A DNA stretch of 64,000 nt from the NCBI GenBank assembly GCA_964017195.1, contig OZ024896.1:32726307-32790306 (forward strand). Reading direction: 5' to 3'. Positions 38,601-49,220 of this stretch are shown one piece after another (the stretch's first letter is position 1; each line of letters opens with the position of its first letter). Under the pieces are notes generated by a model. That model did no database searches and was not told where the DNA came from. It saw only the letters and a program-made list of their open reading frames with translations. The translations under genes and the position numbers were made by a program. This DNA is from Siderastrea radians (lineage: Eukaryota; Cnidaria; Anthozoa; Scleractinia; Rhizangiidae).

Positions 38601-40110
38601 CAAACATGAGAAACGTAACTAAAAACACGAGAAATGTAATAGTTTAAGCTTGTGGGCCTATAGTTTACACTGCACTGCATCTAGCTTCTGATTTTCTCAC
38701 CCCCTTGTGATGAATTCAAGAACTGGTGAAAATTTAAACAAGGGTCTAAGAAAATATCTATTTTAAGAGAAAACTATGCTAGAAACAAAACTAAGCTCAT
38801 TCCTAATCTTACTGAAATGATTGAAAATACGGCAGGTAACGTCAAAAAAGGATCGATTTAAAGCTTATGGAACATTCTTGTGCATAAGCTAAGCGAAACC
38901 TTGCATGCAAACAACAAGAGGGAAAAAATGAAATCTTACTTGTCTTTTTGTTCGCTCACTGAACTCTTGTGGAGCGGGAGGAAAAATTGAATCCCTCGTT
39001 GGTACGGCATCCCTATGCAACATAGCGTTCATTTTTATACCCTTGGCCTCCATTTCGGCGATAACAGCCAGGCTTTTCACGTAGCAGGACTCCTCAAAAT
39101 TTGCTGAGCAGAGCGCTGCGTACTTTGATGTGGGGTCTTTAAAATCGGGTCTGTGTTTCCGAACAAATTTCACCCATTTTGCTCGCACGACAGGTTCAGT
39201 TGGAAACTGATGCATTCTAATTCTTCCCGTGAATGTTCGATTCGTGCAGCTCACTCGATTACGGACGCCAGCAACGCAATATCGACCTCGCTGTCGCTTC
39301 TGTTTTCCCTCATCCGCCATGCTGGATTGAGCTTTTTGGCACCAAAATGACGTCACCGGTTGTTGTCACGTGGTATTATGACCGCGCGATTCAAATACCA
39401 TTTTTGAGGGTAAAATAGCCCAACTTTGAGCGGGCTTAAAATCGGCAATTTTGACCCCAGAGGTCTGAAACTTCGGAATTATGTATTTCAAAGGCTAAAT
39501 TTTATAACTACATGAAAAAAAATTACGCTTCGTAGGCACTTTAAGTAACTTGAGGGTTTCATCGGCGTAACAGGACTCATGCAAGGCTTAAACCTGGGAG
39601 CCAGCAAAAAGTTTAAGGTTTCAAAAAGTAGCCTGTACTTTTATACTCATTAAGAGCCTCCTTCCCGGCTTTTTTAAAGGACTCGCCAGCAACTTGAATC
39701 ATCAAAACCAAAATGAATCGAACTATCAAAACGAAAATAAACTTGTCAGAACTTTCACTCACATTCCTTTACTTTGTAGGTGTTCGTTACTCGAACCAGG
39801 TCTCGTGGGGACCGCAGTGATGCAAAGTATGGGGGCCTGGGTGAAGAATTATGACATGTTAGACGCTGACCAGAAGTCGCTGGAATTGAAAGAAACCCTC
39901 GGAGGGAAAATGCAAGGGCTGTTTGGCACACTTCAAGGTCCAAACGAGTTGGCAGAAATTGTGAAAAAGATCATTCTCAGCGATAAGCCAAACCTACGTT
40001 ATCAATCAAACGCTAAGTTTAATCCTGATGAGGTGAAAGCCACACTTGTCGATCCAACAGGAAATGATGTGGTGGAGATGCTAAAAAGAAAATACCTCGA
40101 TAAAGAGTAA
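32656..40110 (+). CDS. SDR copy C (RDH8/HSD17B1-like dehydrogenase), complete, 289 aa
   Basis: Exons: 32656-32920, 34278-34551 and 39780-40110 (870 nt, 289 residues). The ATG follows GCAAAAC and begins MAPQIVLISGCSSGIGLATA. The NNAG motif, NNSSHYG Ser region and YCASK active site are all intact. Donors are GTAAGT and GTACAA; acceptors are CAG and TAG. Phases match the other copies. Exon 1 differs from copy B at about 10 of 88 residues. Intron 2 (5.2 kb) hosts a complete 4.5-kb TTAA-flanked transposon with two genes of its own, inserted in a satellite-like repeat. A TGACCTTG site and a TGACCTTTG site lie in the 45 bp upstream of the ATG. The nearest clear AATAAA is at 40781-40786, about 670 bp after the stop, so the 3' end is uncertain. 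Confidence 0.92.
34700..35050. repeat. Satellite-like repeat, site 2, split by the TTAA transposon
   Basis: Units with CTACCTTGCACAACATGTTA and GAAAAGTACACTTGATCACA. The transposon at 35056 cuts the CACACTTTAAG motif, and the repeat resumes at 39545 (AAGTAACTTGAGGGTTTCAT). Confidence 0.6.
35338..36897 (+). CDS. P2X7-C-terminus-like (ballast domain) protein inside a TTAA transposon, 200 aa
   Basis: Exons: 35338-35537, 35853-36098 and 36741-36897 (603 nt). All junctions are in phase (CG|G and GA|A). Residues 1-66 are acidic and Ser/Glu-rich. From residue 68 there is C-x-C-x2-C (CQCQQC), then FRCCREI, then CITQHEDY. Exon 3 reads AYRWVIRW..., then LPACIYDNIRTRY and GYNDA. This order of Cys clusters, the AYR motif and LPxC...IR is the zinc-binding cytoplasmic ballast domain known from P2X7 receptors. 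No channel domain or transmembrane segment is present, so it is a stand-alone soluble domain. A polyadenylation signal AATAAA lies at 37021-37026. The gene starts about 140 bp inside the left TIR and runs toward the element's centre. Its function is unknown. Confidence 0.82.
37807..37946 (-). CDS. Candidate terminal exon with CCHC zinc knuckle
   Basis: On the minus strand, after a good acceptor (TTTTTTATGCAG), the frame reads to RKCSKCKRPGHNRRNC and then a stop. C-x2-C-x4-H-x4-C is a perfect zinc knuckle. It is probably the last exon of the THAP gene. However, direct joining to the 38940 donor would be in a different frame, so another exon or another donor is needed. Confidence 0.45.
38278..38400. 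repeat. Near-perfect hairpin inside the ballast/THAP transposon
   Basis: Arms of about 50 bp run from CACTGCAGGCTAAAAACA to AAATTTACCAA and back through TTGGTAAATTTGCACTAT to GCCTGCAGTG. The loop is short and AT-rich. It lies between the convergent genes, in the intron expected for the THAP transcript. Confidence 0.75.
38940..39320 (-). CDS. THAP-domain protein, first exon (127 aa), inside the TTAA transposon
   Basis: Minus-strand exon starting MADEGKQKRQRGRYCVAG and ending KRQ before a GTAAGA donor (complement of 38931-38939). An upstream in-frame Met at 39354-39356 is also possible. THAP hallmarks present: an N-terminal Cys pair, an HQFP motif, the KW tryptophan, C-x2-x-F (CSANF) and a terminal AVPT. 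Two departures from the family: the first Cys pair is spaced C-x9-C rather than C-x2-4-C, and the His of the C-x2-H pair is Asn. THAP domains are DNA-binding and occur in P-element and Kolobok transposases and in host regulators. The gene runs inward from the right TIR, converging on the ballast gene. No DDE nuclease follows. Confidence 0.72.
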
Positions 40111-40980
40111 CTCATCTAACACTGAGCACGGAGAGAGATATTTTTTGTTTAGTGGTTAGTAGTTTAGTAGTATGCACATAGTGCTAAGTTCATGTATGGG
40201 TTTGGCCTCAGATACTAGTGCTATGGGCAGCTTCATCACTTAGTTTCTTTTCATCTTATATTAGGGACATAGGACGCTCACTGTAGAGTACCATTTGTCT
40301 TTTTAGTGCAGCTTCCCCTGGTGTAGTGCTACAAGCCGTAAAGGCCGTTCAGCTTCACAAGGCTATAGCCAGCTGCTTTTTTGAGCACGTAGCGGAGCAG
40401 ACCTAGACAGGCCTTCATGGCAATCATAGAGTTTCGGCGGGAAACCCACCTTATGTCGTCTTACAGGCAATCTCCTAATTTGACAGTTTTCCGCTTCCTA
40501 CAACAAATATGGGCGTTTGAACTTCGGTTGAACTCTTAAGATGCATTGTCAGCAGACGTTAGTGCCTAATGTAAAAAATTTATTCATTGTTGTGGCTGTA
40601 AAAGGTCACGTGACCACACTAAAGATAAAAGAACATAGTTACATTTATACATTCAATATGCCCCAAGTTTTTTTTGTACTCCCTTGAACTGAACTGATAC
40701 GTTAGATCACTTCCCGCCGAAACACCGATACCTTTGAAGCCAGACCCATGGAACACTGATTTGGAGTATCAATCTTTGAAAATAAACTTCCTAGTCTAGA
40801 CTCTCGTCTTTTCGTTGTTGAACTACGAGTTTGAGTGCCTTTTAAAACTTTAAGGCAACAATGCCAAAGCGACAAACTCTTGCTAAGTGCAAGTGCCGGA
40901 TCTTTCACAGATCTGGATCAGTAATACTCAGGAAATGGACATGCATAATCGGGGATGTAAGGGGAATAATGAATAACGAG

Positions 40981-41144
40981 CAGGGCCGTAGCCAGAAAAA
41001 AATTATGACTGAGGCAATGTCCATGGTTAAATTCTCTTCCTCGGTATTTAGGACATTAAACGAAAAAAAAATGATTGAGAAATTAAAACGAAAAAAATGA
41101 CTGAGGCAAGTGCCTCGGTTTCCCTCATACTGGTTACGGCCCTG
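40981..41144. mobile_element. Short TIR element, CAGGGCCGTAGCCAG ends
   Basis: CAGGGCCGTAGCCAG is inverted as CTGGTTACGGCCCTG. ACGAG flanks both sides (40976-40980 and 41145-41149). The interior repeats AAAAATGACTGAGGCAA. Confidence 0.7.
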
Positions 41145-41221
41145 ACGAGTTGAAACAGTAAAGGAACAAGGAGTATTTAGAGCTTGAACATTCGAAATAA
41201 CGAATAATTTAGCCCCTTTAA

Positions 41222-41618
41222 GGACGGTGCATGCCTCCTAACACAGATGTATTTTTGCAAAGGTTATGACTATGGGGAAAAAGTAGATCTTAGCAAGGGT
41301 TATTGAAATCCAAAAAGAAAAATGTGGGTAGCCACGCATTTTTCAGAGATAATTAAGCCACCATAATTCCAAAAAAAGCTCAAATACAAAGAATGTATGG
41401 CAATTTCTTTCACAATTTAAGTTCAATTATCTCCGAAAAATGCGTGGTTACCCCCTATTTTCTTTTTGGATTCTGATAGCCCTTGCTAAGATCTGCTTTT
41501 TCCACATAGTCATAAACCGCGCAAAAATATTGTTGTATTAGGGGGCAAATTCCTTAAGAAACTTGAATATCCCGAGATACGCAAAACGTATGCGCAGTAA
41601 CAAAAGGAGGCACTGTCC
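41222..41618. mobile_element. TTAA-flanked MITE, GGACGGTGC ends
   Basis: GGACGGTGCATGCCTCC is inverted as GGAGGCACTGTCC, with TTAA on both sides (41218-41221 and 41619-41622). An inner inverted repeat GTAGCCACGCATTTTTC lies near the centre. Confidence 0.75.
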
Positions 41619-41884
41619 TTAAAGGGATAATGAATATCGCAAATGCTGTATGCACTCGACTTTGTCGAATCTTTGTCGGTGTTTGCAACTATGGGTGAAG
41701 GCCAGCTAAAGCAGTAGTCTGTAGCCAATCATATGGTAGTAACTCTGGATGATCTGTATTCAAATAGGACTTCTAGCTGGGTGCAAGAAATCTTTCCCGG
41801 CGATCGACTTTCTCGTGATTGGTGCGTTTTTCATCAGTATTCACTTGTTTGTAGGGACGTAAAACAGAAAATTTTGGATTTATC

Positions 41885-42420
41885 AACTGAGTTGATAAGG
41901 TAAATTGGCCACCGTCAAGAGATTGAAAGCTGACGTTTCGAGCGTTAGCCCTTCGTCAGAGGGAATCAAGGAATTGTGGGTTGCACTTGGTTTATATGGA
42001 GAGTGGTGGAGCTCCGCTCTTGGTAGGAACGCGGCAACGTGAAAAACAAGAATAAATCAGTTGAATGAAAAGCGTTCATTGATACCGTGGGGATTAAGTG
42101 TGATGATTTGAAAAATGAATTTTTGTTCTAGATTTTTACGGCTTTCCATGTTACCCTGGCCGGTAGGGAAAGGCCATAGATTGTCATGTGTTGACTGGAA
42201 TGATTAGGGAGGTTGTGACGTCGGGCGACTGGCTTGTATGCGTCCTTGTCATTTCTTTCAATGTCTCGTAGGTGTTCGCGGAAACGGTCGCCTTGTCTCC
42301 TCCCTGTTTCATCAAATAGTGAATGTATATCTTTTTGGATAAAGTGCATGTTATGCAATAGTTTTTTTCTTTGACAACAGAATCAGGATAGCCACGCTTC
42401 TTGAAAAAATAGTACATTTC
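41885..42420 (-). pseudogene. Penelope-like GIY-YIG fragment, second family
   Basis: The minus strand reads ETGRRQGDRFREHLRDIERN then DKDAYKPVARRHNLPNHSSQ, and after a frameshift KNLEQKFIFQI..NPHGINERFSFN. The 3' flank is CTGACGAAGGGCTAACGCTC, a common Penelope terminal motif. It differs from the family at 11.7 kb. 42420-43530 otherwise shows no gene. Confidence 0.75.
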
Positions 42421-43537
42421 CTCTGATTTGTTGGAAAAATCGGAATCATCACTACATAAACGTCGAAGTCTTTAAAATCACTGATCGCTTTACATGCACC
42501 GCCGAAAATGTTATTAATACAAAAGATATACATTGGTGAAACAGGGAGGAGACTAGGTCACCGTTCCCATACATACTACATACTCCTACATACTACCAGG
42601 CGTTGTTTGAGCTCCCTTTAGTTCTAGATCAGTGCAGCTGGGTGATGGGTCCTATATCTTCCACAGGCTCCATGTTTAAAAAAATCGTAAACAGGCCCTG
42701 TTTCAGAGATACTTTAGGGTCAGAAAACGTTGAAAAGAGTTAACGTGTATTCAACACATTTTTTCTTAATTCTTTATAACATTGCGCTTTTCTATTATTC
42801 ATTCTCATTATCCACATGATACGGATTGTAACAAGTTACAGCCATTTCAAACTTTATAAACGGTCTCGATATTTATCACCTATCTCGTGCACAGGCATTG
42901 CAACTGAAAGCTACTGAAGTTGCCCAACAAAATCTGAATAGGAGTAGGACGCAATAATGAACGAGGAATATCCGTAAAAATAAAATCCCGCATGAATAAT
43001 GAATAAGTCAGAAGAAAAGCGAAGGGAATAATGAATAAGTCAAGAGAGAAGCAAAAGAATAATGAATAAGTGAGATATGGCACAATTATTCCGCTTCCAC
43101 CCCCAATGCATAATGAAATTTGAACTGCAAATAAACAGCATTTCGTGCTTACCATGCTACCAGAGCATTCACCTGAAAGAAATTTTCAACTGTAAATAAT
43201 ATTTTCTCCTTTAGCTCGGTACGCCACTTACACTAAAAAGAGCAGATTCGTTTTGTGAGGTAATGGTGAGATAAATTTCGTAAAACCTTATTTCATTTGT
43301 TCGTTTACAGGAGCAAATGAAAAAGTCTCCAGTCACATTTACAAGCTTGACAGACTCTGGGCCGGCGTATGCCGGTGGCCATCGGAGGCCAGGCAAATAT
43401 CGTGACTTGTCTCTCCAAATCGAGGCTAATAGCGTTTCACAACACGTTGACAACCGTACGTGTGCGAGTCACGAACGCTTGTCACTGGTGGTATTTCAAA
43501 ACGAGATTTGGACTCTTTATAGTTTTGTAATTTAGTC

Positions 43538-46500
43538 ATGGCTCCCAAAATCGTTCTGATCTCCGGTTGTTCTAGCGGCATGGGGCTCGCTACCGCTGTT
43601 CTTCTCGCTAAAGATGCTGAGAAACGCTTCAAGGTTTACGCCACCATGAGAAATCTGGCGAAGAAAGGACAACTGGAGGAAGAAGGAAAGGAATATCTTG
43701 GGAAAACGTTGATTATCAAGCAGATGGATGTGTGTAGCGATGAATCAGTCAACAAAATTGTACAAGAAGTGCTGGACGCTGAAGGGAAGATTGATGTGTT
43801 GTGTAAGTATGAAAGTTTACACAATCTATGCCTATTCGTATCGTTTCAATGACTTTATAGCTCCGACACATGGCGTGTTTACGAGAGTGTTAAACAACAC
43901 CAGATTTAGTTAAGAACCCAGGTTATATAAGCGATAAATAACACGAGTTTCCTTTAATGTCGTTGACAATTATTCCATTCTTTTTACGGTCTTTAATTCA
44001 CGAGTTTAGCTAGGTTTCCCGACACGATTTGATATGCACAAAGACGTAATTAGGTGCACATAGACATCACAGGATACAAGGAATGGTCACGCAAGGATAC
44101 GTGGAATGGTCACGCAAAATTTTGTGCGTCGGACTTTATTTTTAAAAAGTAATGTTTGTGATTACTTGTTAAATTCTCAGTCTCGCTTATTGAATTTGTA
44201 GCTTTTCCATTGGTTCACCTAACACAGGCCGGCTCTCATGTTCGCCCCATAAGGAGACTGGACGCCATGTGAAGCGTCGCAAAGGTTTTCGCCGCGAAGC
44301 AGGCGTTTAGTCCGAACCTATGGCAAAAAAAATTTAGCAGCGATGACCAAACTGGAGAATTCAATAAAGCGATTATTCCACCCGCGCTTGTTGAATGTAA
44401 ACTGACTATAACCAACTCAGCGCCACAGGCTTCTTTGGTTATTTATCACCCCAGGCACCCCAGGCGAGGTGTTGACTATTAAATCATGTACTAGGTGAAA
44501 TGTACTATAAATACTATAAATGTGCTATAAATAGTCTGATACAAATCCTTATATTTTGCCTTTGAGGAGTCCTGGGATCATGTTTACTTTAGACACCTGT
44601 CGGTCGCAAATATCGACCGACACTATCGGCCGACACTTGGCCGATAGTGTCGGTCGATACTCGACCGACATCTCGACCGACACTCGGGCGAGATATCGAC
44701 CGACACTTGGTCGAGCGTCGGTCGACATGTTCTTCAAGTTGGTAGACCATCCTTCGGCACTGTTGGTCGATACTTGGTCGGTATGTCGGTCGTACACTCG
44801 GCCGACACCTCGACCGTTAGGTTACGATGAACTGTCGGCGGCATATCGGTCGACATCTGGTGGTATATTATGTGTTGTTAACCGTTTGTTTTGCTGAAAT
44901 GTCAGCCTTCTCCTCCCCCTGACCCAGAGGGGACGCAAACGAACAGTATCTATCGCCAGACGATAAAAGAACAGTATCTATTCGCGATCTCGAGAACGAC
45001 TTGTTTTTCTAAGATCATTCACGTAATAATTTTGTGGTAGTTTTTGAATTTGAGCGCTTTTGCTAAAATCTTAAGAACGGCTCGATAGATCTTTTAAAAA
45101 CATTAAACACGTGTGCTTGATGATGTGACCAATTTTAGTATTGAGTCTTATTTACATTGATTCACTGGAACACCTTTAGATTTAAAGTTAAAGAGGATGT
45201 ATGAACCGACGGAAAAGCTTGCGTTACATATTCAGAGCAATTCTCTGTAAGAATCAAACAAAGTGGGCAATGAAAAATTTTGACCCCCCAACCTAAATTT
45301 GCATGCAAGTAGATATCCATGGGGGATGTTCGAAAATGGCCATTATTTAGGTCATAACTTAATTGTTGCCATGGTAACAGCGAATGTTTTTTGACGTCCG
45401 AGAACCCAATTTTGAACTCAAAAACTGTTGTGAAATCTCCAAAATTTAAAACGTTATTTCTCAAGTTTGTTGAAACACTACAACTCGAGACTTGGAACAA
45501 ATGTAAAACCATTATTCTTGTTTCTTTTCATGTATACGGCTTTTCATTACATTTACCGTAAACAAAATAAACGGCGAATTAACTGCACCGTGTCTCGGCC
45601 ATTTTAATTCGTGAGTAAAACAAGCAGTACATTTCTTTTAATATCTCCAAAAGTACATCAGTTCTAGAATTGAAACTACATTCATAGCTTACAACAGACA
45701 CTGTAGCTACTAAATCTGTAAAATTTTCAGTGGGGCGGGCTTATTTTGTTTTCATGGCAATCGACAAAGAAACCAAAAAAAAGAGATTTTTTAAATTTTG
45801 TCAAAGTTAACATTCCGTAAATTTGTTGGAAAAATCAGAAGAAAGCTGAAACGACCTTGAGATTTAAAGAAAATTGTCTGTTAAGTAATTCTCTGATGAA
45901 AACAACCGTTCATATACCGTATTTTTGGAAACAATTTGAATCGAAGTACAGCTTACTTGACGGCTTTGTTCATTTCTCCACTTTTCGACTCACGTTGAGC
46001 GAGCTGGTTCTTTCTGTACAGAACTCGCCTTGTTTAAAAATCCAGTGTCCTGAACCTATTCTTTCAGCTGGTAGTGTTATTTATCCCCGGCAGAAGTCCA
46101 TCCCCTTATTTCAGCCCACTGAAATCAGGTTTGGTGGCACGGTCGGCAGAAATTAGCCAACATGGAGTACAGTCAGTACAGGTACATTTCCACCATAGCC
46201 TCTCGCTCTACTTCTCGATCAGACGTCACCATTCGCTCCAAAAGATGGAAAGATGCATCCTTTCAACTAGGATTCCATTTAGCCAAGCATTTCACTCCAA
46301 CTTACGGTGTAAAAACTGCGAACAACATCTTTCTTCGAAGTGGAAGAGACAATAACCGCCGTCACTTGCTAAGAGCGTCTTAGCAAGTGTCGGCCGAGTG
46401 TCGGTAGGGTATCGGCCGAGTGTTGGTCGGCCGACATGCATGTTGGTCGAGAGGCGACCGATATCGACCAACATATCGGCCGAGTTTCGATCGACATATC

Positions 46501-48819
46501 GGTCGAGTGTCCATCGATATATCGGTCGAATGTCGATCGACATGTCGCCCGATATATCGGCCGACCCTTTAGTAGCCTGGGCTCCCTGTGGTTTGACTAG
46601 CCAATCAGAGTACACTATCCACTGGTTTGGTACATGTATATACTAAAAGCTGAAAGCCAGTTAGCAGATAACCAATCAGAACACGTGATTGCTCATTTCC
46701 AACGCGCGTTGGCTATGGCTATAAGCTCATGTACAAAGTTAAGTGGAATTAAATAGCAATTTTATTTAAACCGTTACCAGGAATCACAAATAAATTCAAT
46801 ACTTGTTAAGTTTGTTTTGGGACGCATGCAAAATACACCAACCAAGTACAGGCGCATTTTAGGGTGATCAAAGGCAGAGTATTTTCTGTGCGAAATGTCG
46901 AGCCGCCATCTTGGGTTATGCACAACCCAAGATGGGGACTGAATACAAGAACGACATTTCATAAAGCACTCGCCTGCCAAAAAAACCGCCTGTACTCACG
47001 TACGTCTGCGGTGCGCTGGGTTCTCCGTCTAGTAGTACGTCTCGTATAGTGTTTCCACGTGTAGAATAGAAAAAGAGGGCAATTTGTGAACAATGTACAT
47101 GGGTTCACAGCTTAAAACTGTGTAAAATGTTTTGCACATGGTTTTATTATCCTACGCCAAAAATCATTGTTATTTCTTGAGCCTCGGTCAAAATGATTCA
47201 ACATCAGCAACACTATTGATCCAACATCAGCAACACTGTTGATTCAACATTAGCAACACTGATTACCGAGCAGAAAAGGTATCGATTGTTAAACAAATTC
47301 TTCTCATTAGTACCATAAGAAATGTACGCAGAACAGTGTGGAGAAAATGCAGACTGATATCAGGGTTTAAAGGTTAAACGGCTTTGAATAAAAATGTTGA
47401 TCCCGTTTGTACGAAGCATTGTTCTATAAACGCCGCTTCCTAATGAATTCAAGCGACAAATAGCGCATTGTCAGTGTCTTATCTCAGGTGTTGTAACAAG
47501 CGTCTTGTTTGCAGTTAACAACGCTGGCGTTCCCCTGCTGTCAGTTTTTGACTGTGTCCCAATGGGCTTAGCCAAAGAGACATTTGACATCAACTTCTTT
47601 GGTACTCTACGGCTAATACAAGCAGCTCTGCCGTCTATGAAGGCCAAAGAAAGTGGGCACATTATCAACAATACCAGCGCCTTTGCAGTTATAGGTACTC
47701 CATTCTTTGAAATCTACTGCGCTTCCAAGTTTGCCGTTGAAGGGCTTACAGAGTCACTGGTTCCTACACTTCGGCAGTTTAACATCAGGTAATATCGATA
47801 GATTAATTGGTTAAAGCAAGCCTGCAAATAATTTTTTTCCCTGATCAGAGCATTTGTCAGTCCAGGTTTAATGTTCACCGGACAAGAGGCCGGTCTAGTC
47901 GGACACATATTTTTGCTAGATACATGAATAGGCCGTCAGCAAAATTTATGATTTTCTGTTTCAAATTAAGCTTCATTAACTAGCATATTCCACAGGTCAT
48001 TTTGTCAGGCCAAACTGAGCTTTCACCAGTCAAAATCCAAACTTTACTGGACATTTGTCAGATAACAGGTTTTTGTTTGCAGGCTTGCTATAGCCTGACA
48101 ACTCTTTCCTCCGCTAAAACGTAAACCCAGCTGAAACCCTGTTTGTCGTTATTGCACTTTTTCAATAACACACAAAGTCTGAATTTCAAAACACAGCTAT
48201 AATGTGTTTTTTTTTTGCTGCCGTTGATCGTAACCACGTCGAAAAAGAGAAACTGACAAAGTCGATCGAAGCCCACCAACCACAACGCATATACGTGACC
48301 TTTGAACCCAGTGAACTAAACTTCTTTGTTTTGAGGGTAGAGCAACAATGATTAAAGGCGGTAAAACCACCACCACAACAACCAACAGCAGCAACAATCA
48401 TTGATTTAGACTTGAACTTGATAGTTCACGTGTTATTGCAAGGCACCGTAAACGAATCTCTGAATTTCTTCTTTTCAAACAGATGCACGCTGCTCGAGCC
48501 AGGTCCTGTCAGCTCAGCGGTGGGGGAAGCTAACACTGAAAGAACCAAGAATATTGACTTGACGACCGCTGACCAGAAGACACGCGAGATATGGCAAGGA
48601 ACGCTGGGAATGCTTGGGGGAATTTTTACACCTGAAGTAGTTTTAACTCCCCAGGCAATTGCAGAGGCAGTCAAAGAAATAATTCTAAGCGAAAACCCTG
48701 ACTTTCGTTATCATACAAATAAGGGGTTTTACACGGAAGAAATTGCAGCTAAATTTGCTGATGCAACTGGATATAAATCGGTAGATCTAATCACACAAAA
48801 ATTCTGCCCAGAAAAATAG
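43538..48819 (+). CDS. SDR copy D (divergent RDH8/HSD17B1-like dehydrogenase), 291 aa
   Basis: Exons: 43538-43802, 47515-47788 and 48483-48819 (876 nt, 291 residues). Exon 1 begins MAPKIVLISGCSSGMGLATA and is about 91% identical to copy B. Exon 2 is only about 64% identical (33 of 92 residues differ), and exon 3 is lower still, with a different segment after CTLLEPGPVSSAV. The active site YCASK and the Ser region (NNTSAFA) are kept, so the enzyme is probably active. The substrate-binding C-terminal half has changed most, which suggests a different substrate or partner. The upstream region lacks the TGACCTTG site found in B, C and E. Intron 1 (3.7 kb) contains TCGGTCGA-type palindrome clusters. 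No clear AATAAA was found close to the stop. Confidence 0.92.
44590..44860. repeat. TCGGTCGA-type palindrome cluster, left
   Basis: About twenty copies of TATCGACCGACA, its complement TGTCGGTCGATA and variants in alternating orientation, in intron 1 of SDR copy D. Confidence 0.85.
46380..46565. repeat. TCGGTCGA-type palindrome cluster, right
   Basis: Same motif family as at 44.6 kb, e.g. ATATCGGTCGAGTGTC and ATCGGCCGAGTGT. The two clusters probably bound one element; the 1.5 kb between has only an unrecognised frame (46162-46383). Confidence 0.8.
46909..46938. repeat. Palindrome CCATCTTGGGTT...AACCCAAGATGG
   Basis: A nearly perfect 30-nt palindrome around ATGC in SDR copy D intron 1. A nearby tandem of AACATCAGCAACACT lies at 47196-47262. 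Confidence 0.75.
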
Positions 48820-49220
48820 GTGTATTTTATTGCTCATTTGATAAAGAAACTTTTGTTTTGAGGGACTCTTATATGCAGATTTTGATTTCTTTCACGTATT
48901 TTTCGTATTTTGATTTCGAACAAAACTCTGGCCCATAAAAACGTTAATGCATTACATACCCACAGTTAAAATCTGTGGTAATGTAATTTGTGTTAATCAG
49001 AATTGACATAAATTAATATTTTGCCAGCACGGAACAGAGAACTGGGTTCGAGTGTTGCGCGCGAAGGATCCCGGTTCGCGGGTTTGAAATAGGTACCGTT
49101 GAGTTATTCGTGTCATTCTACGGTCAGCCACGCCGCGTCAACTTGGTTTTGTGAAATTTAGTTTCAGTTGTTCTATTGGCGTGATTTTCGTTATCAGCTT
49201 CTTTCCTGTCTAATACTTAA

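Larger units (their letters stand above)
35056..39540. mobile_element. TTAA-flanked DNA transposon carrying ballast and THAP genes (4,485 bp)
   Basis: The 144-bp terminal inverted repeats (35056-35199 and 39397-39540) begin AGTGCCTAYGAAGCGTAATT and show about two mismatches by eye. TTAA flanks both ends (35052-35055 and 39541-39544), as for Kolobok and piggyBac elements. Two genes point inward, each starting just inside a TIR. It lies in intron 2 of SDR copy C and interrupts a satellite-like repeat. No DDE transposase is visible, so it is probably mobilised in trans. A hairpin occurs internally at 38278-38400. Confidence 0.82.

Noticed and set aside
46162..46383. Frame MEYSQYRYISTIASRSTSRS as a gene
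   Set aside because: Short, no splice or family support, and located inside a repeat-bounded element.
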